Shown here: piece after piece, positions 47,692-56,587 of the stretch
Layout: every line of letters starts with the position of its first letter
How positions within the stretch are numbered: position 1 is the first letter of the stretch
Assembly: GCF_001421765.1 (NCBI RefSeq)
Contig: NZ_LMLA01000012.1
Location: forward strand, 62,223 to 126,222
Direction of reading: 5' to 3'
Length of the DNA stretch: 64,000 bases
Source of the DNA: Sphingomonas sp. Leaf32
GTDB taxonomy: Bacteria; Pseudomonadota; Alphaproteobacteria; Sphingomonadales; Sphingomonadaceae
Translations under genes and position numbers: made by a program
Notes under the pieces: generated by a model
The model's database searches: none
What the model was told of the DNA's origin: nothing
Seen by the model: the letters and a program-made list of their open reading frames with translations, nothing else

Positions 47692-49878
47692 ATGACGAAA
47701 GGGCTACGCGTGGCAACCAGTGCAAATGCCCAGGATGACGGATTGGCGACCTCGCTTTCCACCCTCGGGCATGATCTGACCGTCTGCGACCGCGAACCGA
47801 TCCATATGCCGGGGGCGATTCAGCCGCACGGCATTTTGTTGATCGTCGATCCCGTCGACGGGGTCGTCGTCGGTGGAGCGGGCGATGTCACGGCGTTGCT
47901 AGGTGCACAGTGGCTGGGCGGACCCATTTCCGGCCTGATCGGTGATGCCGGGCTGGCAATACTGCGATCGACCGTCGCCGGCCCGGTCAACCTGGGAACC
48001 GTCACGACCGAGACGCTGTCCGCCGTGGCCAGTCGCGAAGGCCGCGTATGGCTGATCGAGCTGGAGCCGACCGCGCCGGGCGAGCCCGGGACCGACGACG
48101 CGCTGACGTGGATCGAACATGGCGGCGAGGAATTCTCAAGGGCCGTCGATCTCGACGACCTGACGGCCCGCGCCGCGACCATCTTCTCGCGTCTCACCGG
48201 ATTTGACCGGGTGATGATTTATCGCTTTCTGGACGATGATTCCGGAAAGGTCGTGGCCGAACGCCATGCGCCGGACATCGACGGATTCCTGAACCACCAT
48301 TTTCCGGCGTCCGACATCCCGCGCCAGGCGCGCGCGCTCTATGTCCGCAATCGGGTCCGGGTGATCCCCGATGCGGCCTATGTCCCGGCGCCGATCATCG
48401 GTATCGATCCGACACTGGTCGACATGGACCTGAGCAACATCGGCGTGCGGGCGGTGTCGCCGATCCATGTCCAGTATCTCAAGAACATGGGCGTCGCCGC
48501 ATCGGCATCGGTTTCGATCGTCAAGGACGGCGTGCTGTGGGGGCTGGTCGCGTGCCATCACCGCAGCCCCCGCAACCTGTCCTACCTGCAACGCAAGACG
48601 TGCGAGCTGATCGCGGCGTCGTTCGCCCAGCAGGTCGGGGCAAAGGAAGAAGCCGCCGAATATCGCGAACGCCTGCGGCTGCGTACGGCCGAGGATGCGC
48701 TGGCCCAGCGGCTGGCGCAGGAATATGATCCTGAGCAAATGTCGGCGCTGATCGCCAGCGATCTGCAACGGCTGCTCCATGCCGATGGCTTCGTGTTGCA
48801 ACGGGGGGCGATGCTGCATTCGAGCGGCCATGTGCCGCCGCCCGAAACCATCGCCGACATCCTGCAATGGATACGCACGCAGGGCAGTATCCTGCTCCAC
48901 ACCGCCTCGTTGGAACAAAGGCTGCCATCGGCACGGGCGTATCGCGATCTCGCCAGCGGGCTGCTTGCTATCACCCTGTCGGCGGACGAACCGGTGGTCC
49001 TGCTGTGGTTCCGTGCGGAAACGTTGCAGACGATCCAATGGGCCGGCAATCCGCACAAGGCCGTTGGCCAGGACCCGAACCAGCCGCTCACCCCCCGCGC
49101 GTCGTTCGCGGCATGGAGTGAGGAAATCCGTGGTCGCGCCCACCCGTGGAGCCCGGCGGAGATAGAGGCGGCGCATCGCCTGTCCCGCCTGCTGTTCGAC
49201 GTGCGCCAGCGTCGCCGCATTCGCGAGTTGAACCGCGAACTGACCCGTGCGGTGACCGACAAGGATGCGCTGCTCGCCCAGCAGGAAACGCTTATCAAGG
49301 AAGTGAACCACCGGGTGCAGAACAGCCTGCAGTTGGTGGTCGCGTTCCTGGCGATGCAGGCCAATGCCGAAAACGACCCGACGCTGACCCGCCATCTGGG
49401 CGAGGCGCAGCGGCGGCTGTCGGCGGTCGCACTGGTCCATCGCCGGCTCTATTCGGAGGATACGGTAACCGTCATCGACCTCGGCCGCTATATCGAGGAC
49501 CTGTTGTCCGAGATGCAGTCATCAATGGGCGCGGAATGGACCGGGCGGCTGACCATGGACCTTGCCCCCCTGCTCATCACCGCCGATGCAGCGGTGCAGA
49601 TCGGGCTGGTGCTGGTCGAACTGGTCATCAACGCCCAGAAATATGCCTATGCCGGACAGCCCGGGCCGATCGCGATCACGTTGGAAAAGGTCCGCAACCG
49701 CTTCCGCCTGACCGTCGCCGACCGGGGACAGGGGCGCACCGGCACTCGCACCGGCTTCGGCACGCGGATGCTGGGCGCGATGATCAAGCGGCTCGACGGG
49801 ACGATAGAGGAAAGCGACAACGCGCCGGGCCTGCGCTTTACCGTATCCGCACCGATCGCGACGCCTGACCAGGTGTAG
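47692..49878 (+). CDS. Bacteriophytochrome histidine kinase (HisKA_2/HWE type)
   Basis: Red/far-red sensor, 728 residues: PAS with the biliverdin-binding Cys in LTVCDREPIHMPGAIQPHG (C32), GAF with FPASDIPRQARALYVRN and SPIHVQYLKNMGVAAS, a PHY domain (about 330-510), and a HisKA_2 kinase with H540 in IKEVNHRVQNSLQLVV and HATPase ending GFGTRMLGAMIKRLDG. HWE/HisKA_2 kinases often feed the alphaproteobacterial general stress response; that link is inferred. The start could also be GTG 47710, which has AAGGG upstream. Confidence 0.93.
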   Translation: MTKGLRVATSANAQDDGLATSLSTLGHDLTVCDREPIHMPGAIQPHGILLIVDPVDGVVVGGAGDVTALLGAQWLGGPISGLIGDAGLAILRSTVAGPVNLGTVTTETLSAVASREGRVWLIELEPTAPGEPGTDDALTWIEHGGEEFSRAVDLDDLTARAATIFSRLTGFDRVMIYRFLDDDSGKVVAERHAPDIDGFLNHHFPASDIPRQARALYVRNRVRVIPDAAYVPAPIIGIDPTLVDMDLSNIGVRAVSPIHVQYLKNMGVAASASVSIVKDGVLWGLVACHHRSPRNLSYLQRKTCELIAASFAQQVGAKEEAAEYRERLRLRTAEDALAQRLAQEYDPEQMSALIASDLQRLLHADGFVLQRGAMLHSSGHVPPPETIADILQWIRTQGSILLHTASLEQRLPSARAYRDLASGLLAITLSADEPVVLLWFRAETLQTIQWAGNPHKAVGQDPNQPLTPRASFAAWSEEIRGRAHPWSPAEIEAAHRLSRLLFDVRQRRRIRELNRELTRAVTDKDALLAQQETLIKEVNHRVQNSLQLVVAFLAMQANAENDPTLTRHLGEAQRRLSAVALVHRRLYSEDTVTVIDLGRYIEDLLSEMQSSMGAEWTGRLTMDLAPLLITADAAVQIGLVLVELVINAQKYAYAGQPGPIAITLEKVRNRFRLTVADRGQGRTGTRTGFGTRMLGAMIKRLDGTIEESDNAPGLRFTVSAPIATPDQV

Positions 49879-49890
49879 AAGACCCGCCCT

Positions 49891-50529
49891 TCATTCGCTT
49901 CGATCGCCATGGATGGCTTCGCCGATCCTGTTGGAGAGCGTTTCCGTCACTTCGCGTAATTTGGCACCGTTGCGCTCCGGCGGCAGGATGTACGGCATCA
50001 GTTCCACGGTAACTGTTGGGCGATGCAGCAGATCGCGCAGCCGGAGCCGCGCTGGGCCGGCATAGTGAACGGGAAGTATCGGTTTGTTTGCAAGGGTCGC
50101 GATCGTCGCCGCACCGCGCTTCAGGCTGTCGAGTTGCAGGCTACGGGTGCCGCCCGGAAAAATCACCAGCAAGCCGCCGTTCGCCAATATTTCCAGCGGC
50201 AATTTGAGCGCACTAGGCCCCGGAGCACCGCGATCAACCGGAAATACGCCAGCGGACCGCAGGATCGATCCGAACACCGGGATGAACAGTTCGCGCTTGG
50301 CCATGAAGAACACCGGTCGTGGCCAAACCGCCAACCCGATCCATAGCGGGTCGAGCCAGCCGATGTGGTTCGCCACGATGACTCCGCCATCCGCCGGGAC
50401 TTGCCCCGTTCCAACAACCTCCAGCCGGCCGAACAGCGACAACGTCAATCGTGCCGCGGTGGCGATGAAACGATAGGTGGTGTTGGCAGACCGCCGATCG
50501 GCTGGGTCGCGGAGCGGGATGCGTTCCAC
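49891..50529 (-). CDS. 1-Acyl-sn-glycerol-3-phosphate acyltransferase family (PlsC-like)
   Basis: Membrane-associated acyltransferase, 212 residues, with the HX4D catalytic motif in VANHIGWLDPLW, FMAKRELFIPVFG, VDRG and the third motif FPGGTRSLQL. That third motif is usually FPEGTRS: the Glu is Gly here, which could change acyl-acceptor binding. GTG 50529 was chosen because AAAGGG lies 6 bases upstream; ATG 50583 is an alternative. It is downstream of rplS on the same strand but separated by a terminator. Confidence 0.86.
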   Translation of the reverse strand: MERIPLRDPADRRSANTTYRFIATAARLTLSLFGRLEVVGTGQVPADGGVIVANHIGWLDPLWIGLAVWPRPVFFMAKRELFIPVFGSILRSAGVFPVDRGAPGPSALKLPLEILANGGLLVIFPGGTRSLQLDSLKRGAATIATLANKPILPVHYAGPARLRLRDLLHRPTVTVELMPYILPPERNGAKLREVTETLSNRIGEAIHGDRSE

Positions 50530-50604
50530 CAAAGTCCCTTTCAATGATCGCGAACGGCTTTGCACGATTAGCCGATACCGCATGGTATCCGGCAGGTGCG
50601 ACAG

Positions 50605-50640
50605 AAAAAAGGGCGCGGCGACCACTGGTCACCGCGCCCC
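50605..50640 (-). terminator. Rho-independent terminator after rplS
   Basis: On the minus strand a GC-rich stem (GGGCGCGG at 50639-50632 with CCGCGCCC at 50618-50611, extended by GACC/GGTC) is followed by six T (50610-50605). It ends the trmD-rplS transcript 28 bp after the rplS stop. Confidence 0.88.
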
Positions 50641-50667
50641 TTACTTCGCGCAAAAGCACGCAACCGA

Positions 50668-51057
50668 TTACTCGGCGGCGGTTGCCTTTGCCGGACGCGG
50701 ATCGCGACGCTCGGCGATACGCGCCGACTTGCCGGTGCGACCACGCAGATAATAGAGCTTCGCGCGACGCACGACACCGCGACGCACGACGTCGATCGAA
50801 TCGATGTTTGGCGAATAGAGCGGGAACACGCGCTCGACGCCTTCACCGAAGCTCATCTTGCGGACGGTGAACGACGAACCCATGCCGGCGTTCGAGCGTG
50901 CGATGCACACGCCTTCGTAGTTCTGCACGCGGGTACGCTCGCCTTCGACGACCTTCACGCCGACCTTGAGGGTGTCACCAGCGCGAAATTCGGGGATCGA
51001 CTTCGATTCGAGGAACTTGGCGATCTGTTCCGCTTCGAGCGTCTGGAGGAGGTTCAT
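50668..51057 (-). CDS. rplS: 50S ribosomal protein L19
   Basis: Structural protein at the 30S-50S interface. The 129-residue protein has [56 protein letters not shown] and [23 protein letters not shown]. The C-terminal tail is slightly extended. ATG 51057 overlaps the trmD stop (ATGA). It is followed by a strong terminator. Confidence 0.98.
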   Translation of the reverse strand: MNLLQTLEAEQIAKFLESKSIPEFRAGDTLKVGVKVVEGERTRVQNYEGVCIARSNAGMGSSFTVRKMSFGEGVERVFPLYSPNIDSIDVVRRGVVRRAKLYYLRGRTGKSARIAERRDPRPAKATAAE

Positions 51058-51791
51058 TTCTTCTGACCTTCGTCTTGCTTGTGCGCGCCAGAGGGCGAAC
51101 GAACCCGAGCGTCGACATGACGCTCCCACAGGTCCGGCCGCCATAGCCGTGTATCGGATTCCGAACGTGCCTTGCGCCACGCCGCGATCCGCGCATGATC
51201 CCCCGATCGCAACACCTCGGGGATCACACGCCCTTCCCAATCATAGGGTCGGGTATATTGAGGATATTCGAGAAGGCCGCTTTCGAAGCTCTCCTCGATA
51301 CCACTCGAAGCCGCGCCCATTACGCCGGGAAGCAACCGGACGCAAGCGTCGAGCAGCACCAGCGCCCCCATTTCTCCACCCGACAGCACGTAATCGCCGA
51401 TCGCGACCGGTTCGATGTCGCGCGCTTCGAACAGGCGTTCGTCGAACCCTTCGAACCGGCCGCACAGGATGATCGCGCCGGGACCGTCGGCCAGTTCCCG
51501 CACCCGCGCCTGGGTCAGCGCTTTTCCGCGCGGGGTCATCGCCAGCACGGGGCGCCCGTCGGACACGCTATCCAGCGCCGAAGCCAACACATCCGCGCGC
51601 AGCACCATGCCCGCGCCGCCGCCCGCCGGCGTATCGTCGACCGAGCGATGCCGGTCGGTCGCGAAGTCGCGGATCTGCACCGCGTCCAACGACCAACGTT
51701 CCTCGCGCAGCGCCCGCCCGGCCAGCGAAACGCCGAGCGGCCCGGGAAACATTTCGGGGTAGAGGGTCAGGATGGTGGCGGCAAAGGTCAT
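51054..51791 (-). CDS. trmD: tRNA (guanine37-N1)-methyltransferase
   Basis: Methylates G37 of tRNAs to prevent frameshifting, using the SPOUT knot. The 245-residue protein shows [66 protein letters not shown] and [13 protein letters not shown]. It overlaps rplS. The usual upstream partner rimM is not adjacent: three opposite-strand genes separate them, so trmD needs its own promoter in 51792-51854. Confidence 0.97.
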   Translation of the reverse strand: MTFAATILTLYPEMFPGPLGVSLAGRALREERWSLDAVQIRDFATDRHRSVDDTPAGGGAGMVLRADVLASALDSVSDGRPVLAMTPRGKALTQARVRELADGPGAIILCGRFEGFDERLFEARDIEPVAIGDYVLSGGEMGALVLLDACVRLLPGVMGAASSGIEESFESGLLEYPQYTRPYDWEGRVIPEVLRSGDHARIAAWRKARSESDTRLWRPDLWERHVDARVRSPSGAHKQDEGQKK

Positions 51792-51854
51792 GGTCCCAGC
51801 CTCTGCCCGCTTGTTCGGGGGAACGAAAGCCCCCGCCCCTTCATTTGCGTGTCC

Positions 51855-52787
51855 ATGCCCGCCCCCCTGCCCGAACCCACGGTCGACTGCGCCATCATCG
51901 GTGCGGGTCCGGCCGGGTTGACCGCCGCGATCTATCTCGCGCGCTTTCACCTGACGATCCGGCTGTTCGATTGCGGCTCGAGCCGGGCGGCGATGATCCC
52001 GCGCACGCACAACCATGCGGGCTTTCCCGGCGGCATCACCGGCTCCGAATTGCTGGCGCGGATGCATTGCCAAGCGCGCGACTATGGCGCCACCTGCGAA
52101 GCGGCGAAGGTAACCGCGATCGAACGTGTGGACGACGACTTCATCGTACGGACCGAGCGCAGTTCCTTGCGCGCCCGGACGGTGCTGCTGGCAACCGGCG
52201 TGGTCAATCGCCGTCCTGTCGGGCTGGACGAGAGGGTGCATGATGTGGCGCTCCAACGGGGCCTGCTGCGCTATTGCCCGATCTGCGACGGCTATGAGGT
52301 GACCGACCGGCGGGTGGGCGTCATCGGGACCGGCGACCACGGGATGCGCGAGGCGCTGTTCCTGCGCGGCTATACCCGCAACGTTACTTTGATCGCACCC
52401 GACACCGACCACGACCTCGACGAAGCCTGTCGCGCCGCGCTGGATGCCGGCGGCATTCGCCGGGTCGACGGCCCCTGCGGCGACTATCGGATCGACGGCG
52501 ACCGCTTCGTCGTCCGCACCGCCGATGGCGAGCTGTCGTTCGACAGCGTCTATCCGGCACTCGGGTCCGAGATACGCTCCGAACTCGCCGTCGCCGCAGG
52601 TGCGCGTGCGAACCGGGACGGTTGCCTCGAAGTCGACGATCACCAGCGGACGTCGGTTCCCGGCCTGTTCGCGGCGGGCGATGTGGTGAAGGGGTTGGAC
52701 CAGATCAGCCATGCCACGGGCGAGGCCGGCGTCGCGGCGACGACCATCCGCAACCTGCTGGCCGAGCGCCGCCCGATCCGCCGCTGA
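51855..52787 (+). CDS. NAD(P)/FAD-dependent oxidoreductase, thioredoxin-reductase-like
   Basis: A 310-residue flavoprotein with the FAD-binding [20 protein letters not shown], the redox-active CPICDGYEV (CxxC as in thioredoxin reductases), an NAD(P)-binding [16 protein letters not shown] and the second FAD motif [20 protein letters not shown]. The NAD(P) loop has GTGDHG in place of the usual GGGxxA and the family can reduce thioredoxin- or ferredoxin-like partners; the partner is unknown. Starts 64 bp from divergent trmD. Confidence 0.88.
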   Translation: MPAPLPEPTVDCAIIGAGPAGLTAAIYLARFHLTIRLFDCGSSRAAMIPRTHNHAGFPGGITGSELLARMHCQARDYGATCEAAKVTAIERVDDDFIVRTERSSLRARTVLLATGVVNRRPVGLDERVHDVALQRGLLRYCPICDGYEVTDRRVGVIGTGDHGMREALFLRGYTRNVTLIAPDTDHDLDEACRAALDAGGIRRVDGPCGDYRIDGDRFVVRTADGELSFDSVYPALGSEIRSELAVAAGARANRDGCLEVDDHQRTSVPGLFAAGDVVKGLDQISHATGEAGVAATTIRNLLAERRPIRR

Positions 52788-52829
52788 CGCCTTGTCGCCG
52801 GCAATGGGGCGCGGTAGCCGTGGCGGGAG

Positions 52830-53267
52830 ATGCCCAAACGCCTGCTCCTGATCGTGACACTGCTGCCCGCCCCACCGGCACAGGCGCAGTCTTTCGACCG
52901 CATCATCGCCGCCGCCGCCGAGCGGGAGGCGGCGCGCAACTGTTCTGCGACAAATGCCGGCGAGATTCTGGTTTGTGGTGATCGCGATCGTGGCGAGCGC
53001 TACCGCCTGCCGCTGCCGACGGTACGCGAGGTCGGCGAACAAGGCGCGGTTGCCGGTGAAGTGCCTGCGGCGTCGGTGCAGGACCCGTTCCTGTCGGGCT
53101 GCGGCATCTTTCGCGGACAACGCCGTTGTTCGAAACGCGAGGCCGAAGCCTATGGCTATGGCCGCGGCCGCGATCCGGTGACGCTGGTCGGCCGGCTCGT
53201 CACCACACTGGTCGATCCCGACGCAGAGATCGGTCCGCCGCCGACCGTACCGCCACGGGACCGTTGA
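52830..53267 (+). CDS. Small secreted protein, paralogue of the gene at 5727-6131
   Basis: A 145-residue protein with a signal peptide ([20 protein letters not shown]) and [19 protein letters not shown], the same motif order as the protein at 5727-6131. The C-terminal half has [19 protein letters not shown], a possible disulphide. No function is recognised; likely periplasmic. The start is uncertain because GGGAG abuts the ATG. It lies between a flavoprotein and a BLUF gene, all on the strand opposite the ribosomal operon. Confidence 0.72.
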   Translation: MPKRLLLIVTLLPAPPAQAQSFDRIIAAAAEREAARNCSATNAGEILVCGDRDRGERYRLPLPTVREVGEQGAVAGEVPAASVQDPFLSGCGIFRGQRRCSKREAEAYGYGRGRDPVTLVGRLVTTLVDPDAEIGPPPTVPPRDR

Positions 53268-53319
53268 TCGTTACGCACCGGGCTTGATCGCGCGATGACG
53301 TGATCGTATCCAACAAACC

Positions 53320-53715
53320 GTGACCGAAACGACGTTCCGCCAGATTTTCTACACCAGCCGCAGCACACCCGGTGTCGATGTCGACCAGATCCTGCAACAA
53401 TCCCGCCATAACAACGCGGTTGACGGCATCACCGGCCTGTTGTGGCATGATGGCGCCCATTTCCTGCAAGTGATCGAGGGACCGGAACTCAGCGTCGCGT
53501 CGACCTATGCGCGGATCATGGGCGATACCCGCCATACCGAACTGGCGATCCTGTCGGACCGCAGCGTACCGAAACGCGAATTCGGCTACTGGAGCATGGA
53601 GCGGGCCACCCGTTCGCTGACCGATGGCGACGCCGTACTGGCGCGGATCGAGCGGCGGCTGGCCGGCGCGCCCGAAGCCTTGCGGCAGGCATTCGCCGCT
53701 GCCGCGACCCGATAG
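53320..53715 (+). CDS. BLUF-domain blue-light photosensor
   Basis: A 131-residue single-domain BLUF protein that binds FAD and responds to blue light. The hydrogen-bond network is present: Tyr in IFYTSRS (Y11), Asn at 31-32 in RHNNAVDGITGLL, Gln in HFLQVIEGPE (Q50) and the FGYWSM segment with Trp/Met near flavin. There is no fused output, so it must act by protein contact. It starts with GTG and ends 2 bp before the convergent rimM stop. Confidence 0.9.
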   Translation: MTETTFRQIFYTSRSTPGVDVDQILQQSRHNNAVDGITGLLWHDGAHFLQVIEGPELSVASTYARIMGDTRHTELAILSDRSVPKREFGYWSMERATRSLTDGDAVLARIERRLAGAPEALRQAFAAAATR

Positions 53716-53717
53716 GA

Positions 53718-54293
53718 TCAGTCGACCGCGAACAGCGCGTCGACGACCAGCCGTTCGGCATTCCATTCGGGTACGGCATGGGGCTGCATCGGCACCATGA
53801 ACCGCTTGCCGCCGGGGCGTTCGATCTCGATCACGTCGCCCGCGCCGAAATCGTCGATGGCGACGACCTGACCCAGTGTCTCTCCGGTGCTCGACAGTAC
53901 GGGTAGGCCGAGCAGGTCGGCATGATAATATTCGCCGTCGCCCAGCGGCGGCAACTGGTCGCGACCGATCCATAATTCGGTCCCGCGCATCGCCTCCGCC
54001 TTGGTACGGTCGGCGATTTCGCGGAACCTGCCGATGACGCCGTTGGTGGCAGGACGCACCGACGTCAGGGTCAGCGCGCCGCCGTTCAGCGTCGAATAGG
54101 CCGACAGGTCATCGGTGAAGAGCTTCAGCCGCACCTCGCCGTGCAACCCGTGCGCACCGGCGATCGCCGCCAGCACGACCCGACTGCGATCGACGTCAGG
54201 CGTCGGGTGAGCCTTCGCCACCGGCGGGGGCGTCGTCGCTGCCTTCGGCGGGGTCTTCCGCCGATTGGCCGACATTGGTGGCGTCTTCGTCAT
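53718..54293 (-). CDS. rimM: Ribosome maturation factor RimM
   Basis: Assists 30S subunit maturation by binding S19. The 191-residue protein has a Pro/Thr/Lys-rich N-terminal extension (about 1-36), the RimM domain with AAIAGAHGLHGEVRLKLFTDD and the PRC barrel (YYHADLLGLPVLSSTGETLGQV, DVIEIERPGGKRFMVP). It lies downstream of rpsP across 118 bp. In this genome trmD does not follow directly. The first Met was kept because the extension is common in the group. Confidence 0.95.
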   Translation of the reverse strand: MTKTPPMSANRRKTPPKAATTPPPVAKAHPTPDVDRSRVVLAAIAGAHGLHGEVRLKLFTDDLSAYSTLNGGALTLTSVRPATNGVIGRFREIADRTKAEAMRGTELWIGRDQLPPLGDGEYYHADLLGLPVLSSTGETLGQVVAIDDFGAGDVIEIERPGGKRFMVPMQPHAVPEWNAERLVVDALFAVD

Positions 54294-54370
54294 GGCTGGG
54301 CCGTTCTTCGGGATCGATCATGCGTCATGCTCCTGGTCGGGACGACTCGGAACGCATGACGCCGATCAAA

Positions 54371-54409
54371 GGGTGCCAGCACGCCCAGGAAAGGCGCACC
54401 GGCACACCC
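54371..54409 (-). terminator. Hairpin between rpsP and rimM
   Basis: On the minus strand GGGTG-(2-base bulge)-CCGGTGCG pairs with CGTGCTGG-CACCC around an 11-base loop and is followed by TTT. It lies just after the rpsP stop and could act as a weak terminator or attenuator that lets rpsP be made in excess of rimM. Confidence 0.45.
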
Positions 54410-54411
54410 CC

Positions 54412-54795
54412 TTATGCTTCGGCGGTTTCGGCCGGAGCGGCAGCGGCTTCTTCAGCGGCCTTCGCCTTTTCGGCGCGCTCTTCCGCACGCTCGACAGCCT
54501 TCTCGCCCGGCTTGCCCTTGGTCGGGTTGCTGCGAGCGGCGCGTTCCTTCACGCCGGCCTTGTCAAGGAAGCGGGCGACACGGTCGGTCGGCTGCGCGCC
54601 GACGCCCAGCCAGTGGGTCGCACGCTCGGCGTCGAGCACGACGCGCTTCTCGTCTTCCTTGCCCAGCAGCGGGTTATAGGTGCCGATCTTCTCGATGAAG
54701 CGGCCATCGCGCGGGCTGCGCGCGTCGGCGACGACGATGCGGTAATACGGACGCTTCTTCGAGCCACCACGCGACAGACGGATGCTGAGTGCCAT
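54412..54795 (-). CDS. rpsP: 30S ribosomal protein S16
   Basis: Small-subunit structural protein of 127 residues. [20 protein letters not shown] and the [15 protein letters not shown] segment are diagnostic. It carries a C-terminal Ala/Glu/Lys-rich tail (about 85-127) longer than in E. coli, common in alphaproteobacteria. It follows ffh by 47 bp on the same strand. Confidence 0.98.
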   Translation of the reverse strand: MALSIRLSRGGSKKRPYYRIVVADARSPRDGRFIEKIGTYNPLLGKEDEKRVVLDAERATHWLGVGAQPTDRVARFLDKAGVKERAARSNPTKGKPGEKAVERAEERAEKAKAAEEAAAAPAETAEA

Positions 54796-54842
54796 TATTC
54801 TTCTTCCTTCGTTGGTCTGTGTAAGCCGGTTCCGACCGGCGG

Positions 54843-56351
54843 TTACTTCTTCTTGATGAGATTTTCGAAGCCGGGGGGCAGTTGCGGCATCCCGCCGCCC
54901 TTGCCACCCATGCCGCCGCCAAGGCCGGGCAAGCCGGGCATCTCGCCACCCGCCTTGCTCATCAGGTCGCCGAGGCCGGGACCGCCGAGCGCATTGCCCA
55001 AGCCGCCCATGCCTCCCTTGCCCAGCATCGCCATCATGCCCTTGATGCCGCCCATTTTCTTGAGCTTCTTCATTGCGGACTGCATTTCCTGGTGCATCTT
55101 CAACAGCTTGTTGATGTCCTGCACCGTCGTGCCCGATCCCTTGGCGATCCGGATCTTGCGCTTGGCATTGATGAGTTCGGGCTTGGCGCGTTCCTTCGCG
55201 GTCATCGACGTAATCATCGCGTCCATGCGCAGCAGGATCTTTTCATCGACCGCGCCCGACGCCATGGCGGCCTGCGCCTTCTTCATGCCGGGGATCATGC
55301 CGGCCAGCGCGCCCAGACCACCCATGCGGCGCATCTGTGCCAATTGCCCGCGCAGGTCGTTCATGTCGAACTGGCCCTTGGCCAACCGGCCGGCCATGCG
55401 CTCGGCATCTTCCGCCTCGATCGACTGCGCCGCCTTCTCGACCAGCGACACGACGTCGCCCATGCCGAGGATGCGGCCCGCGACCCGCTTCGGGTGGAAT
55501 GGCTCGATCGCGTCCAGCTTTTCGCCAGTGCCCGCGAACTTGATCGGCTTGCCGGTGACCGCGCGCATCGATAGCGCGGCGCCACCGCGCGCATCGCCGT
55601 CCATGCGGGTCAGGATGACGCCGGTCAGCGGCACCTGTTCGGAGAAATTCTGCGCGACGTTGACCGCGTCCTGCCCGGTCAGCGAATCGACGACCAGCAG
55701 CGTCTCGTTCGGCTGCGCGATGTCCGAGACGGCCTTCATCTCGTCCATCAGCGCCTGATCGACGTGCAGACGACCGGCCGTGTCGAGCATGACGACATCG
55801 AAGCCCTGGAGCTTCGCCGCCTGCAACGCGCGCCGGGCGATGTCGACCGGCTGCTGCCCCTGCACGATCGGCAGGGTCGCGACCTCGACCTGGGTGCCCA
55901 GCACCGCCAGCTGTTCCTGCGCCGCCGGGCGATTGACGTCGAGCGACGCCATCATCACCTTCTTGCCTTCGCGCTTGCTCAGCAGCTTGGCAAGTTTGGC
56001 GGTGGTGGTCGTCTTGCCCGAACCCTGAAGCCCGACCAGCATGATGACGGCAGGCGGAGTAACGGAGACGTCCAGCTCGGCCGTGTCCGGGCCCAGCATG
56101 TCGACCAGCGCGTCATGGACGATCTTGACGACCTGCTGCCCCGGCGTAATCGAGCGCAGGACATTCTGACCGACGGCGGCCTCGGTCGCCTTGTCGACGA
56201 ACGCGCGGGCGACGGGCAACGCGACGTCGGCTTCCAGCAACGCCACGCGGACCTCGCGCATCGCCGTCCGGACATCGGCCTCGGTCAGCGCGCCGCGACC
56301 GCGCAGACGATCGAACACCCCTCCCAGCCGGTCACTCAGACTTTCGAACAC
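54843..56351 (-). CDS. ffh: Signal recognition particle protein Ffh
   Basis: GTPase that binds signal sequences and SRP RNA and docks with FtsY. The 502-residue protein has the N domain, G domain ([37 protein letters not shown]) and a Met-rich M domain from about 330 ([16 protein letters not shown]). The tail is unusually Gly/Met-rich and ends NLIKKK. The GTG at 56351 has GGAG 8 bases upstream. Its receptor gene ftsY is at 60015, and rpsP follows directly. Confidence 0.97.
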   Translation of the reverse strand: MFESLSDRLGGVFDRLRGRGALTEADVRTAMREVRVALLEADVALPVARAFVDKATEAAVGQNVLRSITPGQQVVKIVHDALVDMLGPDTAELDVSVTPPAVIMLVGLQGSGKTTTTAKLAKLLSKREGKKVMMASLDVNRPAAQEQLAVLGTQVEVATLPIVQGQQPVDIARRALQAAKLQGFDVVMLDTAGRLHVDQALMDEMKAVSDIAQPNETLLVVDSLTGQDAVNVAQNFSEQVPLTGVILTRMDGDARGGAALSMRAVTGKPIKFAGTGEKLDAIEPFHPKRVAGRILGMGDVVSLVEKAAQSIEAEDAERMAGRLAKGQFDMNDLRGQLAQMRRMGGLGALAGMIPGMKKAQAAMASGAVDEKILLRMDAMITSMTAKERAKPELINAKRKIRIAKGSGTTVQDINKLLKMHQEMQSAMKKLKKMGGIKGMMAMLGKGGMGGLGNALGGPGLGDLMSKAGGEMPGLPGLGGGMGGKGGGMPQLPPGFENLIKKK

Positions 56352-56399
56352 GCGCGCACTCCAGCTTCAGTTTCCCGCGATAAACGCTCAAGCAAAACA

Positions 56400-56429
56400 C
56401 GCCGGCGGACGAAACCTCGTCGGCCGGCG
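56400..56429. repeat. Strong hairpin in the ffh leader region
   Basis: The 13-bp arms (56400-56412 and 56417-56429), one mismatch, have an AACC loop. On the minus strand it is followed by TGTTTTGCT, resembling a terminator, yet it lies 49 bp upstream of the ffh start. It may end a short upstream transcript or regulate ffh. The remaining 56430-56587 holds nothing else recognised. Confidence 0.5.
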
Positions 56430-56587
56430 TCGCCCTTGGGCGGCATTGCTGAACGATTCCCAACGGAAACGATGGTGCCCCCTAAACCATCGCGCATTTT
56501 CATGCAAGCCGCGACGACCCGAGCGCCGGAGGAGGCGGACCGAGCCGGCGCTTTAACATCTTCTACACCGATGCACGACGATAACCC

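Noticed and set aside
56352..56587. SRP RNA gene in the leader of ffh
   Set aside because: The conserved GGAAGGAAGCAGC-type loop of 4.5S RNA is absent.
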